Positions 50,977 to 58,719 of a DNA stretch of 59,822 bases are shown one piece after another. The stretch comes from Oligoflexus sp. (GTDB lineage Bacteria; Bdellovibrionota_B; Oligoflexia; Oligoflexales; Oligoflexaceae). The stretch spans positions 1 through 59,822 of the forward strand of contig NZ_DASTAT010000139.1 of the NCBI RefSeq assembly GCF_035712445.1, read 5' to 3'. Below the pieces are notes generated by a model. That model saw only the letters and a list, made by a program, of their open reading frames with translations, did no database searches and was not told the DNA's origin. A program made the position numbers and the translations under genes. Each line of letters starts with the position of its first letter. The stretch's first letter is position 1.

Positions 50977-52308
50977 ATGGAAATTAGTGAAGTGTTCCGT
51001 GACGAGCTGAACGAAGAATTCTCCCGACTTGAATTGATACTTTTGAGTCTCGAGAAAAAACCTGAAGCTGCACTCATGGAACAGGCCCAGCGCATCCTGC
51101 ATAATATGAAGGGCTCGTCCCGGGTCGCCGGTTTCGAGGCCTGTGGACGCGTGATTCATTATCTTGAAACGCTGCTTCTGGATAAACCTCTGCCGCTGGT
51201 TCTGGAGACCATACTCTCTGGCATGGATTTGAGCCTCTCTCTTGCGGAACCCGAAGCCCATCCTGGCGAGGCGGATCGTTTTATTCAAAAACCCCTGCCC
51301 CTGGTGCCGCGGAAAAATGAGCCTCTGGCCCCGCAGGCACAGACCGCAGCGCAGCGGGACACGGCGCTCCGCGTGACGTCCTCGCAGAAAACGGGATTGG
51401 TCCTGCCGGAACATTTGCGCGTCCTGGTCACAGGCGATCGCCAGCACCTTCGCGCCTATCAAAACTTTTTGGACGATCACAGCGTCGCCCTTCAATGGCG
51501 GGATACGACCGAGGATATCGCGATCGTACTTCAGGAAAATATTGTGGATGCCGTGGTCCTGGATTTTTCCAGTCTCGATCTTGTTCACGGATGTCTGATC
51601 CGCAAGATTCGCCGCGCCTCGGAATCCCTGCCCATCCTGCTTCTGGCCGATAGCATAGCGCCCTGCCTCCTGCTTCAGCTCAGCCGCCAGGAAAACATCA
51701 GCTGCTTTTTAAGGCCGCTTCTGACTCCCCAGATGTTTTTGCAGAATCTAGAGAAGCGCATCATCAAGGGCCGGCAGGCGGCGATGTTCAGTCGGGCCCT
51801 GCGCGCGGTCTGGTTTTTGGATCCCCAGCAGGACCCTTGCATGGCAAAGGATGCGCGTACACTCATGCACTATCAGGACAAACTGCGCGCCGTCGCCTCA
51901 TCCCATCAGGACTGGGATTTTGAAAATCATTCTCACATGGACAAGCGCCTGACTTTATCGGACGTGCACGGCGAAATTGAATTGGTTCTGCACGACCTGA
52001 TACATCGTATTGACCAAAAAACCCTGCCTTTTTCCCTTGTCCGTTTACGTCATCGCCATCTGCTTGACTGCATCCAACAACATTTCCTGGAAGAAAATGT
52101 GATATTGCGCGACTCGAATCCCTGCAAAAAGTTTTTGGAGCAGCATGTAAAACATCATGACGAGGCTATGCAGGAGTTTCATAGCCAGCGTCTGATGAGG
52201 GACCCGGATGGCATCCGCTTCTTTTGTGACTCTGTTACGTCGTTTATCCGTCAACACGCATCTTTCGACGAAACGCTGGAGGAGTATTTGCTTCGCGACT
52301 CCGCGTGA
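50977..52308 (+). CDS. Hpt-REC-hemerythrin-like signalling protein
   Basis: 443 residues with an unusual order. An Hpt domain at the N-terminus has RILHNMKGSSRVAGF (His about 42). A receiver-like domain (about 145-260) keeps an Asp at the acceptor place in VVLDFSSLD (about 196) but lacks the usual acidic pair and has RPL instead of a KP motif. The last 120 residues match a hemerythrin/HHE bundle: His 339 candidate, HFLEE (369-373), H390-x3-H394 and His 427 with Asp 431. The last spacing is one residue shorter than in classic hemerythrins. A di-iron oxygen or NO sensor controlling a phosphorelay is the likely role. GAGGAGGG precedes the ATG. Confidence 0.75.
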   Translation: MEISEVFRDELNEEFSRLELILLSLEKKPEAALMEQAQRILHNMKGSSRVAGFEACGRVIHYLETLLLDKPLPLVLETILSGMDLSLSLAEPEAHPGEADRFIQKPLPLVPRKNEPLAPQAQTAAQRDTALRVTSSQKTGLVLPEHLRVLVTGDRQHLRAYQNFLDDHSVALQWRDTTEDIAIVLQENIVDAVVLDFSSLDLVHGCLIRKIRRASESLPILLLADSIAPCLLLQLSRQENISCFLRPLLTPQMFLQNLEKRIIKGRQAAMFSRALRAVWFLDPQQDPCMAKDARTLMHYQDKLRAVASSHQDWDFENHSHMDKRLTLSDVHGEIELVLHDLIHRIDQKTLPFSLVRLRHRHLLDCIQQHFLEENVILRDSNPCKKFLEQHVKHHDEAMQEFHSQRLMRDPDGIRFFCDSVTSFIRQHASFDETLEEYLLRDSA

Positions 52309-52450
52309 TCTGAAGCAAACTGTAAGTTTTCATCACAAAAAACGTCATTCGTGGCGTTTGCGTTCGCCGTGCTTGATTTCTTGCATTCTCTTCATGCAAA
52401 CCTCTTAAATTCCTGCTAGCTTTTGACACACAGGCAACGAAGAGGATCGT

Positions 52451-53206
52451 GTGAACCCAGATATGACAGTTAAGCGATTGGTTCTGCTTCGGCGGATGTG
52501 GAACCTCGACCAGAAGTCCATGGCCACTGCCATTGGAGTGTCGCATCGAACGTGGCAACGCATCGAATATTCCGACACGCGCATCACTGTGGATGTTCTT
52601 TTCAAGCTGGCCAAGATCTTTCAGGTCTCACCGGGATATTTCGTGGAGCCCTGCGTGCCTTTGAATGAGCCCTGGGTGTGTCTGCAGTGCGATTATTATA
52701 ACGAACGCCTCACCGATGAAGTTTCCAGGAATCTGCAGGACAAAATTTGGCCGCTGGTCGAAACCTGGCGTCCCGCGCTGGAAAGCGGCTTCCGTGATCT
52801 GGCGTCCAAATCGTGGCCGCTCTGTGAAATCTCGCTGGAAAGCATTCATCTGAATCCCGCGACGCAGAAACTTCTGAACCTGCCCCTGTCCCAATACAGT
52901 CTATGCGAGATGTTCGATCATAAAAGCACGATCGCGCTGCTCTTCGAACGTCTTCTGGGCGACGCGCCCGGCAAGCGTTACGCTCTTTGCATGCTGAAGC
53001 CGAAGTTCGCGTCTTCCGGCCGGCGTTCCTTTGTCCAACTCATGCGGCTGCAGAAACGCTCCTGGGATAATCCTCGATTCCTCTCGGTTATCGTGGATGC
53101 AGGCTCACTGGAACAGGACCTCGCAGCCCTGGAAGTCGCCTGCGGCTGCACCGATATCCAGGGTCTTCACGATTTCAGCGTCCTCCTGCATCCGCCCGTC
53201 GACTAA
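52451..53206 (+). CDS. XRE-family transcriptional regulator with large C-terminal domain
   Basis: 251 residues. Residues 7-62 form a helix-turn-helix of the Cro/C1 type (LRRMWNLDQKSMATAIGVSHRTWQRIE). The rest is an unrecognised domain with ICEIS- and Trp-rich segments and several Cys residues. It may sense a ligand or bind a partner. The start is GTG 52451 with GAAGAGGA upstream. The gene is preceded by about 140 A+T-rich bases, room for its promoter. It overlaps the convergent copper monooxygenase gene by 4 bases. Confidence 0.78.
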   Translation: MNPDMTVKRLVLLRRMWNLDQKSMATAIGVSHRTWQRIEYSDTRITVDVLFKLAKIFQVSPGYFVEPCVPLNEPWVCLQCDYYNERLTDEVSRNLQDKIWPLVETWRPALESGFRDLASKSWPLCEISLESIHLNPATQKLLNLPLSQYSLCEMFDHKSTIALLFERLLGDAPGKRYALCMLKPKFASSGRRSFVQLMRLQKRSWDNPRFLSVIVDAGSLEQDLAALEVACGCTDIQGLHDFSVLLHPPVD

Positions 53207-54516
53207 AGCGTCACGTAGACAAAGCCTATGCACATCTCATCTTCCGTCCCTTCGCCCCAATTCACATCCTTGGCACCGGGATTATCAAAGGTGCATTCCA
53301 ATGTCATGCGTTCCCCCGGCATCACGCTGACAGTCTGTTTCAGGGCATAACTCCCCTGCCAGTGAAAATCCCAGCGCGGGATATCCAAAAGACAGCTGGG
53401 ACCTCCACTTTTTCGTTCCACTTCCAGGCGCGTCGTCTGCCCGCGCAGATGCATATGCAGTCCTGTGGAATAAACCCGCAAAGCTGCGGTCGGCGCCAGC
53501 TGGCCACCCGTTGCGGCCGCTGCATACGCTGTGAAAGGCGCGCTGTAGGAATGCTTCACTCCCTTGTGTCCCGCGGGAATCAGCATCGTATGATTTCTGA
53601 CCCAATCGGGGTTGGTGAAGGGCACGACATAAGCTTCCCTGGACACCTTCTCATCGAGTTTAAAAAGGAGCTTCGATTGATCGGGGGCGCTGTGTCCATG
53701 CTCGGTGTTGTAGTGCACCTGCATCACGATTTTGGATCCAGGCTCCATTTTAAGGCCGGTTTCTGCCGGCAGATCGCGTCCCAAACTTCCCGGCGCCCAT
53801 GAGGCGATCTGCGGAAGATTCGCGCCACCTCCCAGCGGCCCACCAAAACAAGTATAACCCGGACCGGCCTCGGCCTCATCCAGCGCCTTGACGGCATCCA
53901 GCTGCTCCTGCGGCACGCGATAGGCGATCACATGATGCACAATATCCGGCCGTCCAGGGATCACGCCGACACCCGTGATGAACTGCGTGCTGGTCTCGGG
54001 CCAATCCAGAACGAGGCAGCGATAATCGTTGGTCCCGGCTTTGGGTTGATACGCTTCGCTTGGGGTCATCTCGCGATCCACGCGGCTTAAACCGGACGCG
54101 CGGGCAGGAGGAGCCTTATAATCCGCTGGATTCCCCACTTTCGCCCCGGACTGCGACCAGGCCGCCAGAGCCGCAATATCCGCCTCGGAAAGTGAGCGAT
54201 CGTTTTCATAATCCTGACAGCCAGGAGCAGCCATCCAGGGTGGCATACTACGGCTTTGAGTCGACGCCGCAATCGCTCGATGCATCCGGGTGGCGCTGGT
54301 CGCATCATCGAGTGCGAAGGGTGCCAGCCCTCCCGCCCCGTGGCAGTTGACACAGTTTGATTCCAGGATGGGCTTGATATCGGCATAATACGTCAATTCG
54401 CTATTCAAACCGACGCCCGAACTGGACGATTCAGGCGCAGCGGACGGACTTTTGTCCTGCGGCGAGCAGGCCAGGGGAAGCATAAGGATCCAAAACGGAC
54501 GTGTTCGGATTTTCAT
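53203..54516 (-). CDS. Copper type II monooxygenase-like lipoprotein with cytochrome c domain
   Basis: 437 residues. Lipobox LPLAC-S, then a short cytochrome c domain with ESNCVNCHGAGG and the Met-containing SMPPWM region (about 40-125). The C-terminal 300 residues resemble peptidylglycine/dopamine monooxygenases (PHM fold): IVHHVIAY, MQVHYN, GLHMHLRG (HxH) and EDEMCIGF (Met ligand), the expected CuA and CuB ligand sets. It could hydroxylate a small molecule, with electrons from haem c instead of ascorbate. The ATG at 54516 has AGGAG upstream; the longer frame to 54639 spoils the lipobox. Confidence 0.8.
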   Translation of the reverse strand: MKIRTRPFWILMLPLACSPQDKSPSAAPESSSSGVGLNSELTYYADIKPILESNCVNCHGAGGLAPFALDDATSATRMHRAIAASTQSRSMPPWMAAPGCQDYENDRSLSEADIAALAAWSQSGAKVGNPADYKAPPARASGLSRVDREMTPSEAYQPKAGTNDYRCLVLDWPETSTQFITGVGVIPGRPDIVHHVIAYRVPQEQLDAVKALDEAEAGPGYTCFGGPLGGGANLPQIASWAPGSLGRDLPAETGLKMEPGSKIVMQVHYNTEHGHSAPDQSKLLFKLDEKVSREAYVVPFTNPDWVRNHTMLIPAGHKGVKHSYSAPFTAYAAAATGGQLAPTAALRVYSTGLHMHLRGQTTRLEVERKSGGPSCLLDIPRWDFHWQGSYALKQTVSVMPGERMTLECTFDNPGAKDVNWGEGTEDEMCIGFVYVTL

Positions 54517-54672
54517 CTTGGGGACTCCTGTATGAAAGTTTGAAAGGCAGGATAGTCGAGCACTATGGAAAGACTGTGGACGTTTGCCTGATATTAATGG
54601 CGCAGTTGCGAGACCAGGCAATCCGTAATAGTGTCCCATTCTTCATAAACCCACTGGGGTCCTTGCATCACA

Positions 54673-55599
54673 ATGCCGAAAGCCTATCGTCGCGCCAATG
54701 TTGAAATCAGCAATATCTGCAATCTGAAATGCAGTTTTTGCCCCGAGGTCGCGCGTCAAAAGCAGGTGATGGAGCCGGAAAGCTTTGATCCGCTCGCGGC
54801 CCAGCTCGCGCCTTTGGTCGACGAAGTCTGTCTGCATCTGATGGGCGAGCCTTTGAATCATCCGCGCTTTGCGGAATTCATCGCCTCCTGCGCGCGGCAC
54901 GAGCTGCCGGTGAACCTGACCACCAATGGTCTGCTTTTGAATGCTTCGCGGCGCGAATGGGCCCTGCATCCCACGGTGCGGCAGGTGAATATCTCGGTGC
55001 ACAGTTTTGAGGCGAATTTCGGCCTGCGCGATGTCGGTCCCTACATGGAGCGCGTTTTTCAATTCACGCGCGAGGCTCTGGAAAAACGTCCTGATCTTTA
55101 TATTAATTTAAGGCTCTGGGACTTGACGGATCCATCGAGTCTGAATGAAACGAACGCCGCGATTCGCCAGCACATCGAAACGGAATTCACGATCGACCTT
55201 TCCCAATTGAAGGTCGATATTCGTCGCCGTAAAAATCTGCCTTTGAAAGGCCGCATTTACCTGCACTTCGATTCCCGTTTCACATGGCCCGCGCCTGAAC
55301 TCCCCATCATCTCAAAGCAGGGCTTCTGTCACGGGCTTTCCAATCATTTCGGAATTCATGCCGACGGCACCGTCGTGCCCTGCTGCCTGGATAAGGAAGC
55401 GGTCATCAACCTCGGCAACGTCAGTGAGCAAAACCTCCTGGAGATTCTGGAAGGCCCGCGCGCGGAAGGCATAAGAAAGGGCTTTGCACGCGGAGAACGC
55501 GTCGAGGACTTGTGCCAGCGTTGCCCCTTCATAGATCGCTTCGCAAATAAAGCCCGAAAACTATCTTCGCAGCGCCCCCAATCTTCGGTACAATGCTGA
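54673..55599 (+). CDS. Radical SAM protein with SPASM-like C-terminus
   Basis: 308 residues. The cluster motif CNLKCSFC (CxxxCxxC) opens the radical SAM barrel, with HLMGEPLNHP as the GGEP-like motif and LTTNGLLL after it. The C-terminus has a SPASM-type Cys set: GFCHG, VVPCCLD and LCQRCPF, likely binding another Fe-S cluster. Such enzymes modify peptides or act on small molecules. No precursor peptide gene was seen nearby. No strong ribosome site is visible. It is divergent from the copper protein gene; the next gene is 40 bases on. Confidence 0.87.
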   Translation: MPKAYRRANVEISNICNLKCSFCPEVARQKQVMEPESFDPLAAQLAPLVDEVCLHLMGEPLNHPRFAEFIASCARHELPVNLTTNGLLLNASRREWALHPTVRQVNISVHSFEANFGLRDVGPYMERVFQFTREALEKRPDLYINLRLWDLTDPSSLNETNAAIRQHIETEFTIDLSQLKVDIRRRKNLPLKGRIYLHFDSRFTWPAPELPIISKQGFCHGLSNHFGIHADGTVVPCCLDKEAVINLGNVSEQNLLEILEGPRAEGIRKGFARGERVEDLCQRCPFIDRFANKARKLSSQRPQSSVQC

Positions 55600-55639
55600 A
55601 TATCACGCGCATTATTTCCCATTTACCGAAAGGTTTGTC

Positions 55640-56107
55640 ATGAAGACATCTCTGATGGCACTCAGTGTTGTGAGTATTCTTTGTTCGGCAGGATTGGCTT
55701 TTGCTGCGGAATTTGCGCCTTTGCCCAAAAATTTCCGCATGTGGACCCATACCAAATCCATGGTGATTCCCGACAAATCGCATGGACTCTATGGTTTCCA
55801 TAACATCTATGCGAACAAGAAGGCTCTGCCGACCCTGAAATCGGGCGGCACCTATCCCGAGGGCGCGGCCTTCGTCGTTTCGTTTTATGAAGTGAAGAAT
55901 GAAGGCGGCGCCAGCAGCCAGGGCGCGAAGATCATGGACGCCGTGATGCTGAAGACGGCGAAAGCTGCGGCGACAGGCGGCTGGGCCTATGGCGTCTACG
56001 ACGCGACCGGCAAGAAAAAGGCCGTGGACGTGGTCAAGAACTGCTACGAATGCCACAATGCTCAAGCCAAAGCCACTGATTATGTATTTGAAAAATATAT
56101 AGACTGA
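55640..56107 (+). CDS. Cytochrome P460-family protein
   Basis: 155 residues with a signal peptide (SVVSILCSAGLAFA). The C-terminal CYECHNAQ is a CxxCH haem c motif, and GLYGFHNIYANKKALPTLK followed by YPEGAAFVVSFYEVK fits the cytochrome P460/cytochrome c'-beta fold. P460 enzymes oxidise hydroxylamine using a Lys-haem cross-link; Lys residues in the N-terminal half could serve but I cannot tell P460 from c'-beta. GAAAGG precedes the ATG. A terminator follows at once. Confidence 0.82.
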   Translation: MKTSLMALSVVSILCSAGLAFAAEFAPLPKNFRMWTHTKSMVIPDKSHGLYGFHNIYANKKALPTLKSGGTYPEGAAFVVSFYEVKNEGGASSQGAKIMDAVMLKTAKAAATGGWAYGVYDATGKKKAVDVVKNCYECHNAQAKATDYVFEKYID

Positions 56108-56118
56108 GGATAAGACGG

Positions 56119-56156
56119 AAGGCTGTGAGTTGCTCACGTATCTTGCAGCCTTTTTT
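56119..56156 (+). terminator. Terminator after cytochrome P460 gene
   Basis: AAGGCTG (56119-56125) pairs with CAGCCTT (56146-56152), enclosing a small inner hairpin (TGAG...CTCA), with a run of six Ts from 56151. The next gene's ribosome site (GGAG) follows directly. Confidence 0.8.
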
Positions 56157-56167
56157 CGGAGTATCCT

Positions 56168-56845
56168 GTGCGCATTTCCTATCTAGCTCCCGCATTCTGT
56201 CTTGTGCTGGCGACAGCCGAGGCCCAGGCCTACACCAGCGTTACCGGCGTTAATAGCGGCGGACGCCTGACGGGTGGCCTTCTTCTCCAGGACACCGACT
56301 ATGAAACCACTGGTGACTTTAACGTTGAGACGACTCAGCTGATGGCGGGCTATAAAGCCGCCCTGTCGCCCAGTTTTGCCCTGGGTGCTGGTCTGGGTGT
56401 GGTTTTGGATGGCGAACTGGGTAATGATGTCCGGGCCGAGGACGGCAGCGGCCTTCGCCTTTTTGTGGATGGCCAATTTGAATTCAAGCAGTGGGGTGCC
56501 AATAGCATCCTCGGCACCTTCGCGCTTTCCCACGATCGTTACAACTTCGAGCAGCAGTTCGTGGGCGGCACAGTCGATCGTGATTTCACCGTGACCGAAA
56601 TCAAGATCGGTGGACTTTTCACACACAGAATCAGCCGCGCCTCCCTCTACGGCGGCCTGGAAGCCTACCTCTTTTCGGATGGTGAAATCGATTTCGGCAA
56701 CGCAAGCGCCGACGTCGAACGCGACGATCGCCTGAACATTCGTCTGGGCGGTGCTTTCTCGGTGGATCCTGCCATCGATCTGCGCGCCGACCTTTTCCTG
56801 ATGAGCGAGCAGACTTTCCTGTTCGCTGCTGATTTCCGTCTTTAA
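56168..56845 (+). CDS. Outer-membrane beta-barrel-like protein
   Basis: 225 residues starting with GTG (GGAG seven bases upstream) and a signal peptide (MRISYLAPAFCLVLATAEAQA). The mature part alternates hydrophobic and polar residues in strands (GGRLTGGLLLQD, NSILGTFALSHDRY, SRASLYGGLEAYLF) and ends in FLFAADFRL, with a terminal aromatic-x-Leu typical of BamA-recognised barrels. About 8 strands are likely. No specific family recognised; resembles OmpA-barrel or OmpW-like small porins. Confidence 0.7.
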   Translation: MRISYLAPAFCLVLATAEAQAYTSVTGVNSGGRLTGGLLLQDTDYETTGDFNVETTQLMAGYKAALSPSFALGAGLGVVLDGELGNDVRAEDGSGLRLFVDGQFEFKQWGANSILGTFALSHDRYNFEQQFVGGTVDRDFTVTEIKIGGLFTHRISRASLYGGLEAYLFSDGEIDFGNASADVERDDRLNIRLGGAFSVDPAIDLRADLFLMSEQTFLFAADFRL

Positions 56846-56862
56846 GAAGAGGGGACCTCGCG

Positions 56863-57495
56863 ATGCACCGGAATCAACTTCTCGCTTTGCTCCACGCTTA
56901 CGAAAAGACCTGGGCCAGCGGGGTCCTTCCCTATCCCACATTTGATGCTGATGAAGAACGCGCGGCCCTCATCCGCCTTCGGGACTTTGTCCTGCGCGCG
57001 CCCGATTGCTTGGAACGCAGCTGCGTGGAAGGGCATATCACAGGTTCCGCGCTGGTTACGGATCCCACGGGTCAGCATGTGCTCCTGACTCTGCATGCCA
57101 AGCTTAATAAATGGTTGCAGCTCGGCGGTCATGTCGATGGCGAAAGCGATGTTGCGAATGCTGCCCTGCGTGAAGCCCAGGAGGAATCCGGTCGTCCCGA
57201 GGTGGAATTTTTCCCCTACGAGGAATGGCTCGGCGCCGGCCAGTTGCCGCGCCCCCTGCCCTTCGATCTTGATATTCATGAAATCCCGGCCCGCAAACAG
57301 GACCCGGCTCACTTTCACTTTGACGTGAGATTTCTGTGCCGTCTTGATTCCACGCTGCCCTTTGTCATCAGCGAGGAGTCACACGATCTCCGCTGGTTGA
57401 GCCTTAGTGACGCTCAAGCTCTGACAGATGAACGGAGTATGCACAGACAATTTTATAAGCTGCAGGCCCTGCGTGAGCGTCTCTTAACGCGCTAA
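56863..57495 (+). CDS. NUDIX hydrolase
   Basis: 210 residues. The NUDIX box is complete: GGHVDGESDVANAALREAQE followed by ESG (GX5EX7REUXEEXGU). A 60-residue helical N-terminal extension precedes it. It hydrolyses a nucleoside diphosphate linked to another moiety; the substrate is not predictable. It follows the beta-barrel gene by 17 bases and may share its transcript. Confidence 0.9.
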   Translation: MHRNQLLALLHAYEKTWASGVLPYPTFDADEERAALIRLRDFVLRAPDCLERSCVEGHITGSALVTDPTGQHVLLTLHAKLNKWLQLGGHVDGESDVANAALREAQEESGRPEVEFFPYEEWLGAGQLPRPLPFDLDIHEIPARKQDPAHFHFDVRFLCRLDSTLPFVISEESHDLRWLSLSDAQALTDERSMHRQFYKLQALRERLLTR

Positions 57496-57574
57496 GGTCC
57501 GGAAAAACCCCCTTATCTCTTACGATCAATCCCTTGAGCCACAGCGTCTCAAAGACCCCTAATTGGTTTTTGTG

Positions 57575-57604
57575 TTGACCTCAGGCGACGCTATTCCCTA
57601 TGCT
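57575..57604 (+). promoter_or_regulatory. Candidate sigma70 promoter
   Basis: TTGACC (57575-57580) and TATGCT (57599-57604) with an 18-base spacer lie about 50 bases before the start at 57654. A good consensus-like pair. Confidence 0.5.
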
Positions 57605-57653
57605 CGCCGTCATAGCTGTTCACACCAACACGCGGCGAGGAGGATCTGGAACC

Positions 57654-58190
57654 ATGAAATCCACGGTTTTCGCAGTGGCCCTGCTCGGAATGGGAACGTC
57701 ATCACAAGCGGCCATTCAGGGTTTGTATGGGAGTGACTGCCTGCACGTCGAAGGCTTGTCAGCCTATAAGGATATGGCCTTTGACTACGGCACGCTGAAG
57801 CAGGTACAGACTGTCTTTGGCGACGATGAATGTCAGACGCCGGCCTATGATTTTGTATTCGAAGGCCCCTACAGCCTCGACGAAACCCTGGGCTTCATTG
57901 ATTACAGCTTCACCTCGATTCGCTTGACTCCGCTGAACCCGGGTGTCGCCGAGAATTTCAATCACTACGAACTCTGCGGCATCAGCACCTGGGAAGCCGG
58001 CAAGGGCCAGGATGTGGCGGGATTGAACTGCGGCGGTCAAATCATTCCGAGCCTCAACACCTTCGTCTATGACCGCGTTCGTGATAACAAGGGAGACATC
58101 CAGATGGGTCGGGCCAGTCCTGACTTCAATGGTTCAACACCCAACCATCGTCCGGTGGAACTGGACGTTGTGATTTATCACGCCAAATAA
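57654..58190 (+). CDS. Small secreted protein, calycin-like pattern, function unknown
   Basis: 178 residues with a signal peptide (MKSTVFAVALLGMGTSSQA). The mature part has a short beta-barrel-like pattern: LYGSDCLHV, FGDDECQTPAYDFVFEGPY, GFIDYSFTSIRLTPL, YELCGISTWEAGKGQDVAGLNCGG. I recall a family of small exported bacterial proteins with this order of Cys and IDYT/LTPL segments, but no assigned role. Four Cys could form two disulfides. The ATG at 57654 has GAGGAGG upstream; the frame to 57600 lacks a signal. Confidence 0.65.
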   Translation: MKSTVFAVALLGMGTSSQAAIQGLYGSDCLHVEGLSAYKDMAFDYGTLKQVQTVFGDDECQTPAYDFVFEGPYSLDETLGFIDYSFTSIRLTPLNPGVAENFNHYELCGISTWEAGKGQDVAGLNCGGQIIPSLNTFVYDRVRDNKGDIQMGRASPDFNGSTPNHRPVELDVVIYHAK

Positions 58191-58250
58191 CGATTCCGCT
58201 GCTCTCCCAGTTCCGCCAGGGCTGGGAAGATCAGCCAGTTCCGCTTTTTC

Positions 58251-58279
58251 TTGACCGTCGTTCGAAGCCCACCTAGTAT
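58251..58279 (+). promoter_or_regulatory. Candidate promoter of cupredoxin gene
   Basis: TTGACC (58251-58256) and TAGTAT (58274-58279) with a 17-base spacer, about 45 bases before the cupredoxin start. TATAAC at 58277-58282 is an alternative -10. Confidence 0.45.
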
Positions 58280-58325
58280 AACCTGCGACTCAATCAACCC
58301 CTCAACTCTCTCACGGAGATGCATG

Positions 58326-58664
58326 ATGCGTTTTCAAGCCAGCTGTCTCTTTATGCTCGCGCTGCTTCACGGCTCTGCATTTGCAGCCCAGGAACTGACC
58401 TTCACCAATAAGGAAGTCAACGGCGTTAAAGTCTGGGAGCCGTCCACCACCACGCTGAAAGCCGGTGAAGACATAGAAATCAAAGTCGTGAACCCTTTGA
58501 AGGATGAGCATGGTTTTCAGGTTCCTGGCCTGACCGATCCCTATGTGGTGCCAGGCAATGGCGGAACCAAGACTTTGACGATCAAAGCGCCCAAAGCCGG
58601 GAAATATCCTTACAAGTGTCATATGCATCCCAAGCACCAGGGCGGGGACCTGACGATTCAGTAA
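58326..58664 (+). CDS. Secreted cupredoxin-like copper protein
   Basis: 112 residues with a signal peptide (MRFQASCLFMLALLHGSAFA). Type 1 copper ligands fit DEHGFQV (His) and YPYKCHMHPKHQGG (Cys, His and a Met or His). The fold is like plastocyanin or the copper-binding half of nitrosocyanin/cytochrome oxidase II relatives. It probably carries electrons in the periplasm, perhaps for the cytochrome P460 or copper monooxygenase nearby (inference). ATG 58326 has GGAG seven bases upstream; the adjacent ATG 58323 is possible. Confidence 0.82.
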   Translation: MRFQASCLFMLALLHGSAFAAQELTFTNKEVNGVKVWEPSTTTLKAGEDIEIKVVNPLKDEHGFQVPGLTDPYVVPGNGGTKTLTIKAPKAGKYPYKCHMHPKHQGGDLTIQ

Positions 58665-58672
58665 GCCGCGGA

Positions 58673-58704
58673 TAAAAAAAAGCGGTGCCCCGAAAGGCAC
58701 CGCT
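58673..58704 (-). terminator. Terminator of the last (minus-strand) gene
   Basis: AGCGGTGCC (58681-58689) pairs with GGCACCGCT (58696-58704) around CCGAAA. On the minus strand the stem is followed by eight Ts (58673-58680). It lies between the convergent cupredoxin stop and the minus-strand gene. Confidence 0.88.
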
Positions 58705-58719
58705 GCATGAGGGTTCAGC

